Shown: positions 43,487-52,069, numbered from the stretch's first letter. The stretch: 64,000 nt of DNA from Chryseobacterium phocaeense (GCF_900169075.1 NZ_LT827015.1:558001-622000), one strand, 5' to 3'. Numbers and translations are program-made. Notes: a model not told the origin generated them from the letters alone.

Positions 43487-44443
43487 GTGAAAATTCTCAA
43501 TTCCGGTGCCGAAAAGCATACCCAGTTAATAAAGTCCAAAGCTGATCGTTTTGGATTTCAGAGTTGTGGGATCTCGAAAGCGGAATTTTTAGAAGAAGAT
43601 GCGCCGAATCTGGAAAAATGGCTGAAAAATAATTTTCATGGCGAAATGAAGTATATGGAGAATCATTTCGACAAAAGACTAGATCCGAGGCTTCTTGTAG
43701 AAGGTTCCAGATCTGTTATTTCACTATCCTACAACTATTTCCCTGAAGAAAAAATTTCAGCGCTGGAGAATTATAAAATCTCAAAATATGCTTATGCTGA
43801 GGATTATCATGAAGTGGTGAAAGAAATCCTCCGCGAAATGGTAGCAGAGCTTCAGCAGGAAATAGGGGAGTTCGGATTCCGGGTGTTTGTAGATTCTGCA
43901 CCCGTGCTGGAAAGAAGCTGGGCCAGAAAATCAGGAATAGGCTGGGTAGGAAAAAATGCCAACCTTATTACCAAACAGAACGGTTCATTTTATTTCCTGG
44001 CAGAGATTATCTGTGACCTGGAACTGGTTCCCGACCATGCTACCACAGACCACTGCGGGACCTGCCGGAAATGTATTGATGCCTGCCCTACAGATGCAAT
44101 TGTTTCCGAAAAGATCATTGATGGAAGCCGCTGTATTTCCTATGCAACAATAGAACTGAAAAATGAAATTCCGGACCACTTCAAGGGCCGGATGGAAGAC
44201 TGGATGTTCGGATGTGATATCTGTCAGGATGTATGCCCATGGAACAGGTTTTCAGCACCCAATCGCCAGACTAAGTTTGCACCCAACGAGGCTTTGAAAA
44301 ACTTTAAAAAAGGAGAGTGGAAGGAAATTACCCAGGAAATATTCTCTGAAATATTCAGAAAATCTCCGGTAAAAAGAACAAAATTTGCCGGGCTGAAGCG
44401 GAATATTGAATTTCTGGAACGTTCTTCAGACAACAATTTGTAA
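43487..44443 (+). CDS. queG: Epoxyqueuosine reductase
   Basis: 318 residues, GTG start. QueG reduces epoxyqueuosine to queuosine in tRNA, using cobalamin and two [4Fe-4S] clusters. The N-terminal domain includes [13 protein letters not shown] and a catalytic Asp in [24 protein letters not shown]. The ferredoxin part has [17 protein letters not shown] and, later, [15 protein letters not shown]. The C-terminus ends in an HEAT-like stretch. The start is fixed by the -7 box four bases upstream. Confidence 0.96.
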   Translation: MKILNSGAEKHTQLIKSKADRFGFQSCGISKAEFLEEDAPNLEKWLKNNFHGEMKYMENHFDKRLDPRLLVEGSRSVISLSYNYFPEEKISALENYKISKYAYAEDYHEVVKEILREMVAELQQEIGEFGFRVFVDSAPVLERSWARKSGIGWVGKNANLITKQNGSFYFLAEIICDLELVPDHATTDHCGTCRKCIDACPTDAIVSEKIIDGSRCISYATIELKNEIPDHFKGRMEDWMFGCDICQDVCPWNRFSAPNRQTKFAPNEALKNFKKGEWKEITQEIFSEIFRKSPVKRTKFAGLKRNIEFLERSSDNNL

Positions 44444-44906
44444 TGGCAGATTCATTAGAATATATAGGCTTTTAAATTCACAATTACTCCCCTTCACTCA
44501 TTGACAGTTCCCCTCTTCACTCTTCACAATCCCAGCTTTTAATAGATTTTTGGTCCGGATTTTTGGTGACAAATCCTCATCTGGAATTTTTGGGTTCCAA
44601 AACTTAGGAGGATAATCAGCCATCCCTTAAGCAACAAGCTTTAAGGAGGATAAGATCTGATAGAGTAAGATTCTTTGTAAAGTCTTTCCTAAAAAGAAAA
44701 ATTGACTTTCAGGAGACTAAAGTCCCACAGAAAATCAACGTTTTTTTTGTATTCTTTTTGGAGCTGTTTTTACTCTTACTTTAAATCTTTTTTGGGATTT
44801 TGTATTTTTACGCATATTTGTGAATATTTCGTAACTAAATTTAATCAATTTTTCGATTAAAACAAATACTTTTACGGGAAATTGAAGATTAAATTTTATT
44901 AAAAAC
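44444..44906. other. 463-bp intergenic region with small palindromes
   Basis: No ORF. CCTTAAGC-AACAA-GCTTTAAGG near 44622-44646 and GACTTT...AAAGTC near 44703-44724 are short hairpins. The second sits in a GGAGACTAAAGTCCCAC stretch that reads like a dispersed repeat. The right end holds the promoter of the next gene. Confidence 0.45.
44867..44874 (+). promoter_or_regulatory. -7-like box of the TIGR02117 gene
   Basis: TACTTTTA differs from TAnnTTTG only at the last base and lies 33 bases before the ATG at 44907. Confidence 0.4.
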
Positions 44907-45590
44907 ATGAATGTGAAAATTATATTAATCTATATTCTGAAAACTTTAGGAGTTTTAATAGGAATTGTTGCACTTTACGTTATCCTGGCACTAGTTCTGC
45001 CCATGATAGAAGTGTCCGGTGAAGATGACGGGCAGCCCAAAGATATTCCTATCTATATTTACACCAATGGTGTGCATACCGATATTGTAATGCCGGTAAA
45101 AAACGACCTTCAGGACTGGAGCGTAAAAGTTCCTTTTTCCAATACCAGATCAAAACGAACGGATTATAATTATATTGGAATTGGCTGGGGCGACAAGGGA
45201 TTTTATCTTGATACGCCAACCTGGGCTGATTTGAAGTTTTCTACTGCTTTTAACGCCGCATTCTGGCTCAGCGAATCAGCCATGCATTGCACCTACTACA
45301 CCGCAATGAAAGAAGGCGAAGACTGTAAAATGATTATGATCAGCAGAGTGCAGTATAAAAAGCTGGTAAAATTTGTTGAAGCTAAATTCGACAGAGATCA
45401 GAACGGAAATTTCATCCTGATTCCTACTGATGCCGTTTACGACGTGAATGATGCGTTTTATGATGCCAAAGGAAAATACAGTTTCCTGAATACCTGCAAC
45501 ACCTGGTCAAATGATGCGCTTAAAGCCGCAGGACAGAGAGCTGCCCTATGGACCGCCTCTGATTTCGGGATTTTCAGACATTATAAGTAA
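44907..45590 (+). CDS. TIGR02117/DUF2459 family protein
   Basis: 227 residues. One N-terminal transmembrane helix (LKTLGVLIGIVALYVILALVLP) anchors a periplasmic domain with the family pattern IYIYTNGVHTDIVMPV, YIGIGWGDKGFYLDTPTW and FLNTCNTWSNDALKAAGQRAALW. The conserved His-Thr-Asp, the Cys in TCNTW, and Asn suggest a cysteine-peptidase-like fold (inference). Function unknown. It is followed after 5 bases by a YkuD_2-type lipoprotein, so both may act on the cell wall. Confidence 0.85.
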   Translation: MNVKIILIYILKTLGVLIGIVALYVILALVLPMIEVSGEDDGQPKDIPIYIYTNGVHTDIVMPVKNDLQDWSVKVPFSNTRSKRTDYNYIGIGWGDKGFYLDTPTWADLKFSTAFNAAFWLSESAMHCTYYTAMKEGEDCKMIMISRVQYKKLVKFVEAKFDRDQNGNFILIPTDAVYDVNDAFYDAKGKYSFLNTCNTWSNDALKAAGQRAALWTASDFGIFRHYK

Positions 45591-45595
45591 TCTTG

Positions 45596-46243
45596 ATGAG
45601 GATTATTGTTTTAATGGTGGCTGTTCAGCTGATATGTTCATGCAGTCAGGAATCCAGGGAAAGACGTTCTCCGGTCCCGGATTCTGTTGCAAAAAAGGAA
45701 CAGAGAATTGAACCTGATGTATCGAAAATTAAAGCTAAAGCTGAAGAGGCTCTTCAGTTCTGTGTTTCAAAAAAGTTCAGTACAGAGTTCTGTATCCTGA
45801 TCGATATGAGCATTCACTCCGGGATCAAAAGATTTTTTGTCTGGGATTTTAAAACAAAATCGGTTGTCAGAAAATATCTGGTCGGCCACGGCTGTGGCTC
45901 AAATCCATGGAGTCTGGACAGTTCGAAGGATCATCCCCAATTCAGTAATGAAGACGGTAGCCATTTGTCATCATTAGGGAAATATAAACTGGAAGGAAGA
46001 GGTCACAGCGACTGGGGAATTAATGTCAAATACTTAATGCATGGCCTGGAAAAAACCAACAGCAATGCCCTGAAAAGATATATTGTATTTCATTCATGGG
46101 ATCAGATGAGTGATGAAGAAGTTTTTCCCAACGGTTCCCCGGAAGGATGGGGCTGTCCTACGGTTTCCAATAATGCCATGAGAGAAATCGATCCGATGCT
46201 TCAAAATTCCGGAAAACCTGTGTTAATGTGGATTTATGAATAA
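45596..46243 (+). CDS. L,D-transpeptidase-like lipoprotein (YkuD_2 type)
   Basis: 215 residues from the ATG at 45596. Signal MRIIVLMVAVQLICSCSQES with lipobox-like ICSC. The domain has FCILIDMSIHSGIKRFFVWD, then YIVFHSWDQM and SPEGWGCPTVSN, giving the His and the Ser-x-Gly-Cys-Pro-like catalytic cysteine of murein L,D-transpeptidase-like proteins. It probably acts on peptidoglycan from the periplasmic face. It is cotranscribed with the TIGR02117 gene (5-base gap). Confidence 0.88.
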   Translation: MRIIVLMVAVQLICSCSQESRERRSPVPDSVAKKEQRIEPDVSKIKAKAEEALQFCVSKKFSTEFCILIDMSIHSGIKRFFVWDFKTKSVVRKYLVGHGCGSNPWSLDSSKDHPQFSNEDGSHLSSLGKYKLEGRGHSDWGINVKYLMHGLEKTNSNALKRYIVFHSWDQMSDEEVFPNGSPEGWGCPTVSNNAMREIDPMLQNSGKPVLMWIYE

Positions 46244-46270
46244 TATTCCGTATCTGTAAATAACTTAAGA

Positions 46271-46289
46271 AGCCGCAAGAAATGCGGCT
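46271..46289 (+). terminator. Hairpin after the L,D-transpeptidase-like gene
   Basis: The perfect stem AGCCGCA/TGCGGCT has a 5-base loop. It lacks an immediate T-run, so termination strength is uncertain. Confidence 0.5.
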
Positions 46290-46394
46290 CCTGTACTTTT
46301 CATCTTTTTTCGTTTGTGTGTTTCTAGAATCGTATTTCGGAAAAGTGAATTAATAAGGATTGCCTGTTTTATAGCAGATGAAAAGGATGATTTG

Positions 46395-46500
46395 TAGATG
46401 GCAAGAAGCCGGAAGAGGGAAGCTGAAGCAGTTTTATGAATTAATCAAACTATTTTAAAGTTATGTCTTAGCACTTCAGGAACCCTCCTCTTCGAACTTC
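46395..46500. repeat. Second GGAAG/CTTC-ended intergenic element
   Basis: The left end GAAGCCGGAAGAGGGAAGC and right end CCCTCCTCTTCGAACTTC are roughly complementary. The layout and several words resemble 21230-21385. Confidence 0.3.
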
Positions 46501-46509
46501 AAATGTTTC

Positions 46510-47304
46510 TTATTGCCCTAAATAGATAAAGACATTCAGAGCAATATTTTTAGGGTTTATGGAAACCGGCGTGTTGGTTCCTCCCGTACTTACACTAAAA
46601 GTATGCGTGTGGCTGCCAGCTGCTCCTGTGCTGTAAGTTCCGGAAGTATTATCTGCCTGATTATTGACTCCACCGGTTGTTCCTGCATCATAAGTGGTAT
46701 TTCCCCTGTCTGTATAGGTATGGGTATGGCTTCCGGCCGTAAGCGCAGTACCGTTAAACGTCATGGAAGGTAAGTTAGCCTGTACAAGACTGAAAGTGGT
46801 ATTCCCTCCTGATGCTCCCAAAACTTCAGCTCCGGTTTTTGCTTTTAAATATTTATTATTGGCGTCGGGAATATTGGTTGCAAAACCGAGAGATATTGCA
46901 TTAGACCGGGCAGAAGAGGGTAAAGAAGAAACAGCTCTTCCATTGAGCAGGTACCATCCGTTATGATCACTGGTTTGCACACCATACTTTACATGCCCTA
47001 CCGGAATATCAGTCGTAGACAGACGAAGCCATTCAGCTCCGTTATTCATGTAAAGCCCTTCTGATAAAGCTCCATTATTTGTAATATTATAGACCATCAT
47101 CCCTTTTACATGCTGTGAAAGGGGAGCGGCGCTGGTGATACTTACCAAAGCTAACCTTGGGGGCAGAAAACCTTTATTGGCAGAATATAATTCTAAGAGA
47201 GCCTGCTGGTTAGGATCGGATGTATTGATTCCTACCTGCCCGTTTAGAATATTACCGGTGAATAGGGTAATAGCCAACGTGATTATTGTGTGTATTCTTT
47301 TCAT
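46510..47304 (-). CDS. Secreted tail-collar-like protein B3
   Basis: 264 residues. Signal peptide (IITLAITLFTGNILNGQ), then VGINTSDPNQQALLELYSAN and KGFLPPRLALVSI, as in fibre N-termini. GWYLLNGRAVSSLP begins a collar-like domain. The C-terminus has two HTH clusters (AGSHTHTYTDRGN and AGSHTHTFSVSTGG) and ends NIALNVFIYLGQ. In T4 long and short tail fibres, HxH motifs bind metal along the fibre tip; the same role is possible here. Last of three tandem paralogues on one transcript, 5 bases after B2. Confidence 0.8.
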   Translation of the reverse strand: MKRIHTIITLAITLFTGNILNGQVGINTSDPNQQALLELYSANKGFLPPRLALVSITSAAPLSQHVKGMMVYNITNNGALSEGLYMNNGAEWLRLSTTDIPVGHVKYGVQTSDHNGWYLLNGRAVSSLPSSARSNAISLGFATNIPDANNKYLKAKTGAEVLGASGGNTTFSLVQANLPSMTFNGTALTAGSHTHTYTDRGNTTYDAGTTGGVNNQADNTSGTYSTGAAGSHTHTFSVSTGGTNTPVSINPKNIALNVFIYLGQ

Positions 47305-47309
47305 GATAA

Positions 47310-48095
47310 TTAATTTCCTAGGTAAATAAAAACATTGGTAACCAGATAACCTGGATTAATATTGATCAGCTGGGAACTCCCCCCTGAACTGAATGAAACC
47401 GTATGGGTATGGTCACCACTGGCTTGCGTAGTATAGGTTCCGGAGGTGTTGTCAGCTTCAGGGTTGGGATTTCCACTTCCACTATTGGTGGTTGAACCTG
47501 CTCCTCTGTCAGAATAAGTGTGTGCGTGACTTCCCGCAGAAGCTGCACTACCCGTAAAAGTAACATTGGGGAGATTAGCCTGTATTAAAGAAATTGTGGA
47601 ACTTCCGGATGGAGAAGCTAAAGCTTCAGGCGTATCTTTCGTTTTTATAAACCGGTCATCTGCACTGGGCAGATTGAGCGTAAACCCTAAGCTTACCGCC
47701 CGTGCCTGAGCATTGGCAGGAAGCGATGATACAGCCCTTCCGTTCAGCAGATACCACCCATTGTTATCTGCCGCAGCAAAACTGTTTGAAAGGGTTCCGT
47801 AAGGAATATCATGAGCTACCTGAGCCCAGCTGATTCCGTCATTCTGATATAACCCTTCCGAAACATCATTTACATTAGAAATGTTATAAGTAGTCATTCC
47901 TTTGACATGGGCAGATAAAGGCACAGGAGAAATAAGTGTACTCATAGTATTCCTCATCAGCAATACGCCTTTATTAGTTGAAGAGACCTCTAAAACTGAA
48001 TTGATACTGGGAGTGCTGGTTCCTATTCCCACCTGACCTGAAATTTTGGCAGATATGCCCAGTATCAGTAATATACAAGGTAAAGTATTTTTCAT
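47310..48095 (-). CDS. Secreted tail-collar-like protein B2
   Basis: 261 residues. Signal peptide (LPCILLILGISAKISGQ), VGIGTSTPSINSVLEVSSTN, KGVLLMRNTM, and GWYLLNGRAVSSLP shared word-for-word with B3. HTH clusters are AGSHAHTYSDRG and SGDHTHTVSFSSGG. It ends YLVTNVFIYLGN. It starts 15 bases downstream of B1's stop and ends 5 bases before B3, so the three are one operon. No phage structural genes are nearby. Confidence 0.8.
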   Translation of the reverse strand: MKNTLPCILLILGISAKISGQVGIGTSTPSINSVLEVSSTNKGVLLMRNTMSTLISPVPLSAHVKGMTTYNISNVNDVSEGLYQNDGISWAQVAHDIPYGTLSNSFAAADNNGWYLLNGRAVSSLPANAQARAVSLGFTLNLPSADDRFIKTKDTPEALASPSGSSTISLIQANLPNVTFTGSAASAGSHAHTYSDRGAGSTTNSGSGNPNPEADNTSGTYTTQASGDHTHTVSFSSGGSSQLININPGYLVTNVFIYLGN

Positions 48096-48110
48096 TGTAA
48101 ATTTTTTTAG

Positions 48111-48887
48111 TTAATACCCTAAATAAATAAAAGCATTGGCCGCTATATTCTTGGGCTCAATAGTTATAGGAGTACCTGAACCACCTGATGGCACGTTAAC
48201 GGTGTGGGTGTGTGCTCCGCTTGAACTGGTTAGCTGTCCGGTTAAAACTGTCGTATTCGCAAGTTGTCCCGTTCCTGTTTTATGATCGAAGATTCCGGTA
48301 CCCCGGTCTGTATATTGATGGGTATGCTCTCCGGCTGCAGTAGTGGTTCCTGTATAGGTAAGATTCGGTAAATTGGCCTGCGTCAAAGTAACAGTCTGTG
48401 CTCCTCCGGCTGATAATAGGGCAGCAGCTCCTCTTTGTTTCAGATATCGGTCTGTAGCATTGGGGAGTGTAGAAACAATAGCAAGTTTTGATGCATTGGC
48501 TTGTGCTCCGGCTGGTAAAGTAGTTAAATTTCTTCCGTCTAATTTATACCATCCCTGATGATCAGCTGCTGCAAAACTGTAATATACATCACCTATATTG
48601 GGCTGGTTGGTATACAGTCTATACCATCGGGTGCCATCATTGATATAGATACCTTCTGCTACATCGTTGATTGCTGATATATTATAGACTACGATACCTT
48701 TTTCATGACTGGCAAGAGGAATGGGTGAAGCAGTATCGGAAAGGGAGAGCCGAGGTAATAACAGGCCTTTTGAAGCAGAAGATAATTCTAAAGCAGCATT
48801 GGAATTAGGATTGACAGTACCAATACCCACCTGGGTCTTGAGAATGCCTGAAAGACATACTGCAATTAATAATAAATTGTTTTTCAT
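48111..48887 (-). CDS. Secreted tail-collar-like protein B1
   Basis: 258 residues, first gene of the operon. Signal peptide (NNLLLIAVCLSGILKTQ), VGIGTVNPNSNAALELSSAS, KGLLLPRLSL, GWYKLDGRNLTTLP. The HTH clusters are AGEHTHQYTDRG and SGAHTHTVNVPSGG. It ends NIAANAFIYLGY. B1-B3 keep the same skeleton but differ in the segment between the HTH clusters, the part that would form the exposed tip. Upstream lies a TGATTATCAG motif also found before fibre cluster A. Confidence 0.8.
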   Translation of the reverse strand: MKNNLLLIAVCLSGILKTQVGIGTVNPNSNAALELSSASKGLLLPRLSLSDTASPIPLASHEKGIVVYNISAINDVAEGIYINDGTRWYRLYTNQPNIGDVYYSFAAADHQGWYKLDGRNLTTLPAGAQANASKLAIVSTLPNATDRYLKQRGAAALLSAGGAQTVTLTQANLPNLTYTGTTTAAGEHTHQYTDRGTGIFDHKTGTGQLANTTVLTGQLTSSSGAHTHTVNVPSGGSGTPITIEPKNIAANAFIYLGY

Positions 48888-49362
48888 ATGATAAGTTTAT
48901 TTTATCTTTTGTTTGTGTTTTATTCATAATCCTGATAAAATATTAAAAGACAATAATAATCATGACGTTTATTGAGTGGCAACGACTATTATTTGCTTAT
49001 AGATTTATCTGAGATATATTTTTATCTTTTTAAGAAACTCCTTAAAAAAGAATTGTGTTTTTATAGTGCAGATCAGTATGTATTATTTATTTGTAAAATA
49101 CACTGCAAACTTATTTTATTTATCCTTTTTACGGTAAAAATGGAGTGTTACATAGATATTACTCGTTGTTAACTTATTGATTATCAGTGTTGAATTGATT
49201 TATTGCTTTTTCTTTTAAAATTGGAGTTAATTAAATTGTAAGCAATGCAAAAATGAAAATACCCTACTTGATTCTGTTTTGAAAATGGATATCAGTATAT
49301 TTGAACATCAGAAATTTTTAATTGCTATTTAAAGCATCTTATCGTCCCTAAAATCAAAAATA
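48888..49362. other. 475-bp divergent region upstream of cluster B
   Basis: No convincing gene; a 66-codon frame at 48972 lacks any protein-like character. It contains the exact 18-base repeat TTATTGATTATCAGTGTT at 49174-49191. Confidence 0.5.
49174..49191 (+). repeat. Second copy of the 18-bp intergenic motif
   Basis: Identical to 2412-2429. Weaker similarity continues to the right in both places (GTTAATT ... ATGCAAAAAT). Confidence 0.6.
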
Positions 49363-49818
49363 ATGAAGCACAGACTTTTTCGGGAACAGCAGCTCAATTG
49401 TACAGTGGAAACAGCGTGGAAATTCTTTTCCGGAGCCGGCAATCTTTCCGAAATCACTCCAAAAGACATGAACTTTATTGTATTGACCGAAATGGAGAAT
49501 GATGAAATTTATGAAGGAATGCTGATTGATTATTACGTCTCACCACTGTTTGGAATTAAAATGAAATGGCAGACCGAAATTATAAAGGTAGATTTTCAGA
49601 AAAGCTTTATCGACTTCCAGAAAAAGGGACCTTATAAGCTATGGCACCATCATCACGAGTTTATTCCCAATGAAAAAGGAGTACTCATGAAAGATACCGT
49701 AGATTATGAGCTTCCCCTGGGATTTTTGGGTGAAATAGCCCATACGCTTTTTGTAAAAAAGAAACTGGAGCATATTTTCAATTACCGGTATAAGGTGCTG
49801 GAAGAAATGTTTAGATAG
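49363..49818 (+). CDS. SRPBCC family protein
   Basis: 151 residues, helix-grip fold of the START/Bet v1 superfamily: an N-terminal strand with VETAWKFFSGAGNLSEITP, then curved strands (MKWQTEIIKVDFQKSFIDFQ, MKDTVDYELPLGFLGEIAH) and the C-terminal helix LEHIFNYRYKVLEEMF. Members bind hydrophobic ligands; the ligand is unknown. Cytosolic. Stands alone. Confidence 0.85.
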   Translation: MKHRLFREQQLNCTVETAWKFFSGAGNLSEITPKDMNFIVLTEMENDEIYEGMLIDYYVSPLFGIKMKWQTEIIKVDFQKSFIDFQKKGPYKLWHHHHEFIPNEKGVLMKDTVDYELPLGFLGEIAHTLFVKKKLEHIFNYRYKVLEEMFR

Positions 49819-49876
49819 ATTCAAACTCAATCTGGTATTACATTCGCCCAAGCAAATCTTATTTTTTTAAATAACA

Positions 49877-49905
49877 AAAGCCGCCCCGAAGGACGACTTT
49901 CTTTT
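49877..49905 (+). terminator. Terminator-like hairpin after the SRPBCC gene
   Basis: AAAGCCGCCC and GGACGACTTT pair with two mismatches around a CGAA loop, followed by CTTTT. Confidence 0.55.
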
Positions 49906-49916
49906 ATTATTTTACC

Positions 49917-49937
49917 GTCTGCATTGAAAATGCAGAC
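49917..49937 (-). terminator. Hairpin after the cold-shock gene
   Basis: The perfect 9-bp stem GTCTGCATT/AATGCAGAC has a 3-base loop, 7 bases past the stop on the minus strand. No long T-run follows. Confidence 0.5.
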
Positions 49938-49943
49938 CTGTTA

Positions 49944-50372
49944 TTATTTGATTATCTGGATGTTAACAGCAGAGAATCCTTTTGGAGATTTTTCCTTCTC
50001 GAAAGAAACTTTATTTCCTTTCTTCACCGGCTGCGCACAGCTGTTGTTATGGAAGAAAATATTTTCCTTGGTATTGTCTTCTGTAATGAACCCGTATCCC
50101 TTTTCACTGTGAAAAGTGATGATTCCTGACTTTCTGATGTCTTCCTCAACGATAGGTGCAGCACCAAGCTGGATATCATCAATGTTTACTTCCTGTCTTT
50201 CTCTTTCTTCAGGAGGGGTAGGAGTCAATCTTCCGAATTCGTCCACATACATGAAAACGTCTTCTGCTCCTTTGTTGTTATTCGTTTTACGATCTTCGCG
50301 TCTTAGCGCCTTTTCTTTTTGCTTTTGAATTTTTTTCTTGAAATTTTCTTTTTTAGAAAAAGAGTCTGCCAT
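49944..50372 (-). CDS. Cold-shock-domain protein with basic N-terminal extension
   Basis: 142 residues. The C-terminal 65 residues are a cold-shock domain: SGIITFHSEKGYGFITEDNTKENIFFH carries RNP1 (KGYGFI) and RNP2 (NIFFH). The N-terminal 75 residues are Lys/Arg-rich, coiled (FKKKIQKQKEKALRREDRK) and then acidic. This two-part layout is common in Bacteroidota and probably binds RNA. A long upstream region could include a cold-responsive leader, but no conserved element was identified. Confidence 0.9.
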   Translation of the reverse strand: MADSFSKKENFKKKIQKQKEKALRREDRKTNNNKGAEDVFMYVDEFGRLTPTPPEERERQEVNIDDIQLGAAPIVEEDIRKSGIITFHSEKGYGFITEDNTKENIFFHNNSCAQPVKKGNKVSFEKEKSPKGFSAVNIQIIK

Positions 50373-51073
50373 AAATAATTGTAGTATTTAATTTTAAATT
50401 ATAATATTTGTTTATCTGATCTGCCTGTACCTGTAAAGTCTGCAGTTGTCCGTCTATTCTATCTTTGGAACCAAACGCCGGTGACGTTCAGGGGTAAAAA
50501 AGTCTTTTTTTAAAAAACGAGGCGTCTGAAAAAGCGGGGACTGAAAAGAGTGATTTTCTAAACTATAACAGAGGGCAAAGGCAGCAGCCTATTAATTAAT
50601 ACACAAATATACGACAATTAACTGAATAAATCTATTTTAAACCATTGATTATCAAAAAATTATTTTTGGTTCATAGAAATTGTAAGTATTTTATTTCAAT
50701 ATATGGTATTTTAAAATAAAAAAATCCTCAGTATTCTGAGGATGATAAAAAAAAATATATTATAAAAATGAAGTGGTGTATAATATGGTTGATCCAGCTG
50801 CAAATGCTGTGCCTAAAAATCACTTATTTTAGACTTTTATTGAAAAAAGATAGAATTTAAAGGCCTTTGAAGTATGTATTCTATTGGTGTTTAATGTGAT
50901 ATATTATTTTTTAAACCTGCAGAAAAAACATTTAAATTTTAAACTGAACTGCAATTTTTTGAAAATATAAGTAAGAAGTTCGGAATTCATTACAACTTTC
51001 CGAAAAATTCACCATGATGAAATGACCGTTATTTTCCATCTTTGTTTCATAATAATTCAAAAAAGTATTCAAT
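50373..51073. other. 701-bp intergenic region
   Basis: No credible ORF. It contains a strong minus-strand terminator at 50718-50743 that serves no known gene, a + strand TATCTTTG box at 50460-50467 with no gene close downstream, and a TTGATTATCA word at 50645-50654. A short minus-strand frame ending near 50763 reads GTAFAAGSTILYTTSFL but has an in-frame stop just before it. Confidence 0.45.
50718..50743 (-). terminator. Orphan minus-strand terminator
   Basis: The perfect 8-bp stem ATCCTCAG/CTGAGGAT has a 4-base loop, followed on the minus strand by seven T. No minus-strand gene lies between it and the SDR gene at 51074. Confidence 0.75.
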
Positions 51074-51829
51074 ATGTCAACACAAGATGTTAAAGGAAAA
51101 GTCGTATTAATTGCCGGAGGAGGCAAAAATTTAGGCGGATTGCTGAGCAGGGATTTTGCTGCCAAAGGAGCAAAACTGGCTATTCATTACAACAGCGAAA
51201 GCTCAAGAGAGGCCAGCGAGAAAACCCTGGCCGAAGTTCAGGCATTGGGAGCAGAAGCATTCCTGTTTCAGGGAGACCTGACTACAGTCGGCAATATCAC
51301 AAAGTTCTTTGATGAAGCCATAGCAAAATTCGGAGGAATTGATATTGCGATCAATACGGTGGGGATGGTGCTTAAGAAACCTTTCGGAGAAACCACAGAA
51401 GAAGAATATGACACCATGTTCAATGTCAATTCAAAATCAGCTTATTTCTTTCTTCAGGAAGCCGGTAAAAAACTGAATGACAATGGCAAAATCTGTACAA
51501 TCGTTACTTCACTGCTTGCGGCTTACACCGGTTTATATTCTACCTATGCAGGGGCAAAAGCTCCGGTAGAGCACTTCACAAGAGCAGCTTCCAAAGAATT
51601 CGGAGGAAGAGGGATTTCCGTAACGGCAGTTGCGCCCGGCCCTATGGATACGCCTTTCTTTTACGGACAGGAAACGGACGATGCAGTAGCCTATCATAAA
51701 TCTGCCTCTGCATTAGGAGGATTAACGGATATTAAAGACATTGCTCCGCTGGTAGAATTTCTGGTAACGGACGGATGGTGGATCACCGGGCAGACCATTT
51801 TCGCCAATGGTGGGTACACAACGAGATAA
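51074..51829 (+). CDS. SDR family oxidoreductase
   Basis: 251 residues, Rossmann fold. The cofactor motif is VVLIAGGGKNLGGLLSRDFA (a GGGKNLG variant of TGxxxGxG), with AINTVG as the NAG-like stretch. Catalytic Ser is in VTSLLAAYTG, and Tyr and Lys in YAGAK. PGPMDTPFF and ITGQTIFANGGYTT close the fold. NAD(P)-dependent reductase of unknown substrate. Its terminator seems to have been pushed 240 bases downstream by an inserted element. Confidence 0.93.
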   Translation: MSTQDVKGKVVLIAGGGKNLGGLLSRDFAAKGAKLAIHYNSESSREASEKTLAEVQALGAEAFLFQGDLTTVGNITKFFDEAIAKFGGIDIAINTVGMVLKKPFGETTEEEYDTMFNVNSKSAYFFLQEAGKKLNDNGKICTIVTSLLAAYTGLYSTYAGAKAPVEHFTRAASKEFGGRGISVTAVAPGPMDTPFFYGQETDDAVAYHKSASALGGLTDIKDIAPLVEFLVTDGWWITGQTIFANGGYTTR

Positions 51830-51845
51830 TTAAGTTGGTAAACTA

Positions 51846-52057
51846 AGAGCCTGTTTAAATTTTTCGAAAAACATTATTTAACATTACGAAGTTAAGATTT
51901 TAAGGGATTTTCACTTGAAGACCTTAATAAAATCAATTTATTGATTTCTTAATAATTGATGTATAGGAAGTTTCTTAAATCCTTAATGTTTAAAATAAGA
52001 ATAAGCTTCTTTTTATTCAGATAAGAGAAATTAAGAGTATAAAATTAAACAGGCTCT
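51846..52057. mobile_element. MITE-like element, 212 bp, with 13-bp terminal inverted repeats
   Basis: AGAGCCTGTTTAA (51846-51858) and TTAAACAGGCTCT (52045-52057) are perfect inverted repeats, and similarity extends inward with one indel (ATTTT versus AAAA). The interior is AT-rich, non-coding and partly self-complementary. No clear target duplication was found (flanks CTA and ATA). It lies between the SDR gene and a terminator. Confidence 0.6.
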
Positions 52058-52069
52058 ATATAATTCCTG

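Noticed and set aside
14670..48887. Prophage or tailocin locus suggested by tail-fibre-like genes
   Set aside because: All six fibre-like proteins have signal peptides, and no capsid, terminase, tail tube, lysis or integrase genes are near. tssBC are type VI-like and sit over 12 kb from either cluster.
48972..49172. 66-codon frame in the spacer before the SRPBCC gene
   Set aside because: Composition follows the AT-rich spacer (Phe, Leu, Ile, Tyr); no start context or similarity recognised.
50932..51165. 77-codon minus-strand frame across the SDR start
   Set aside because: It overlaps the well-supported SDR start antisense and has no protein-like features.
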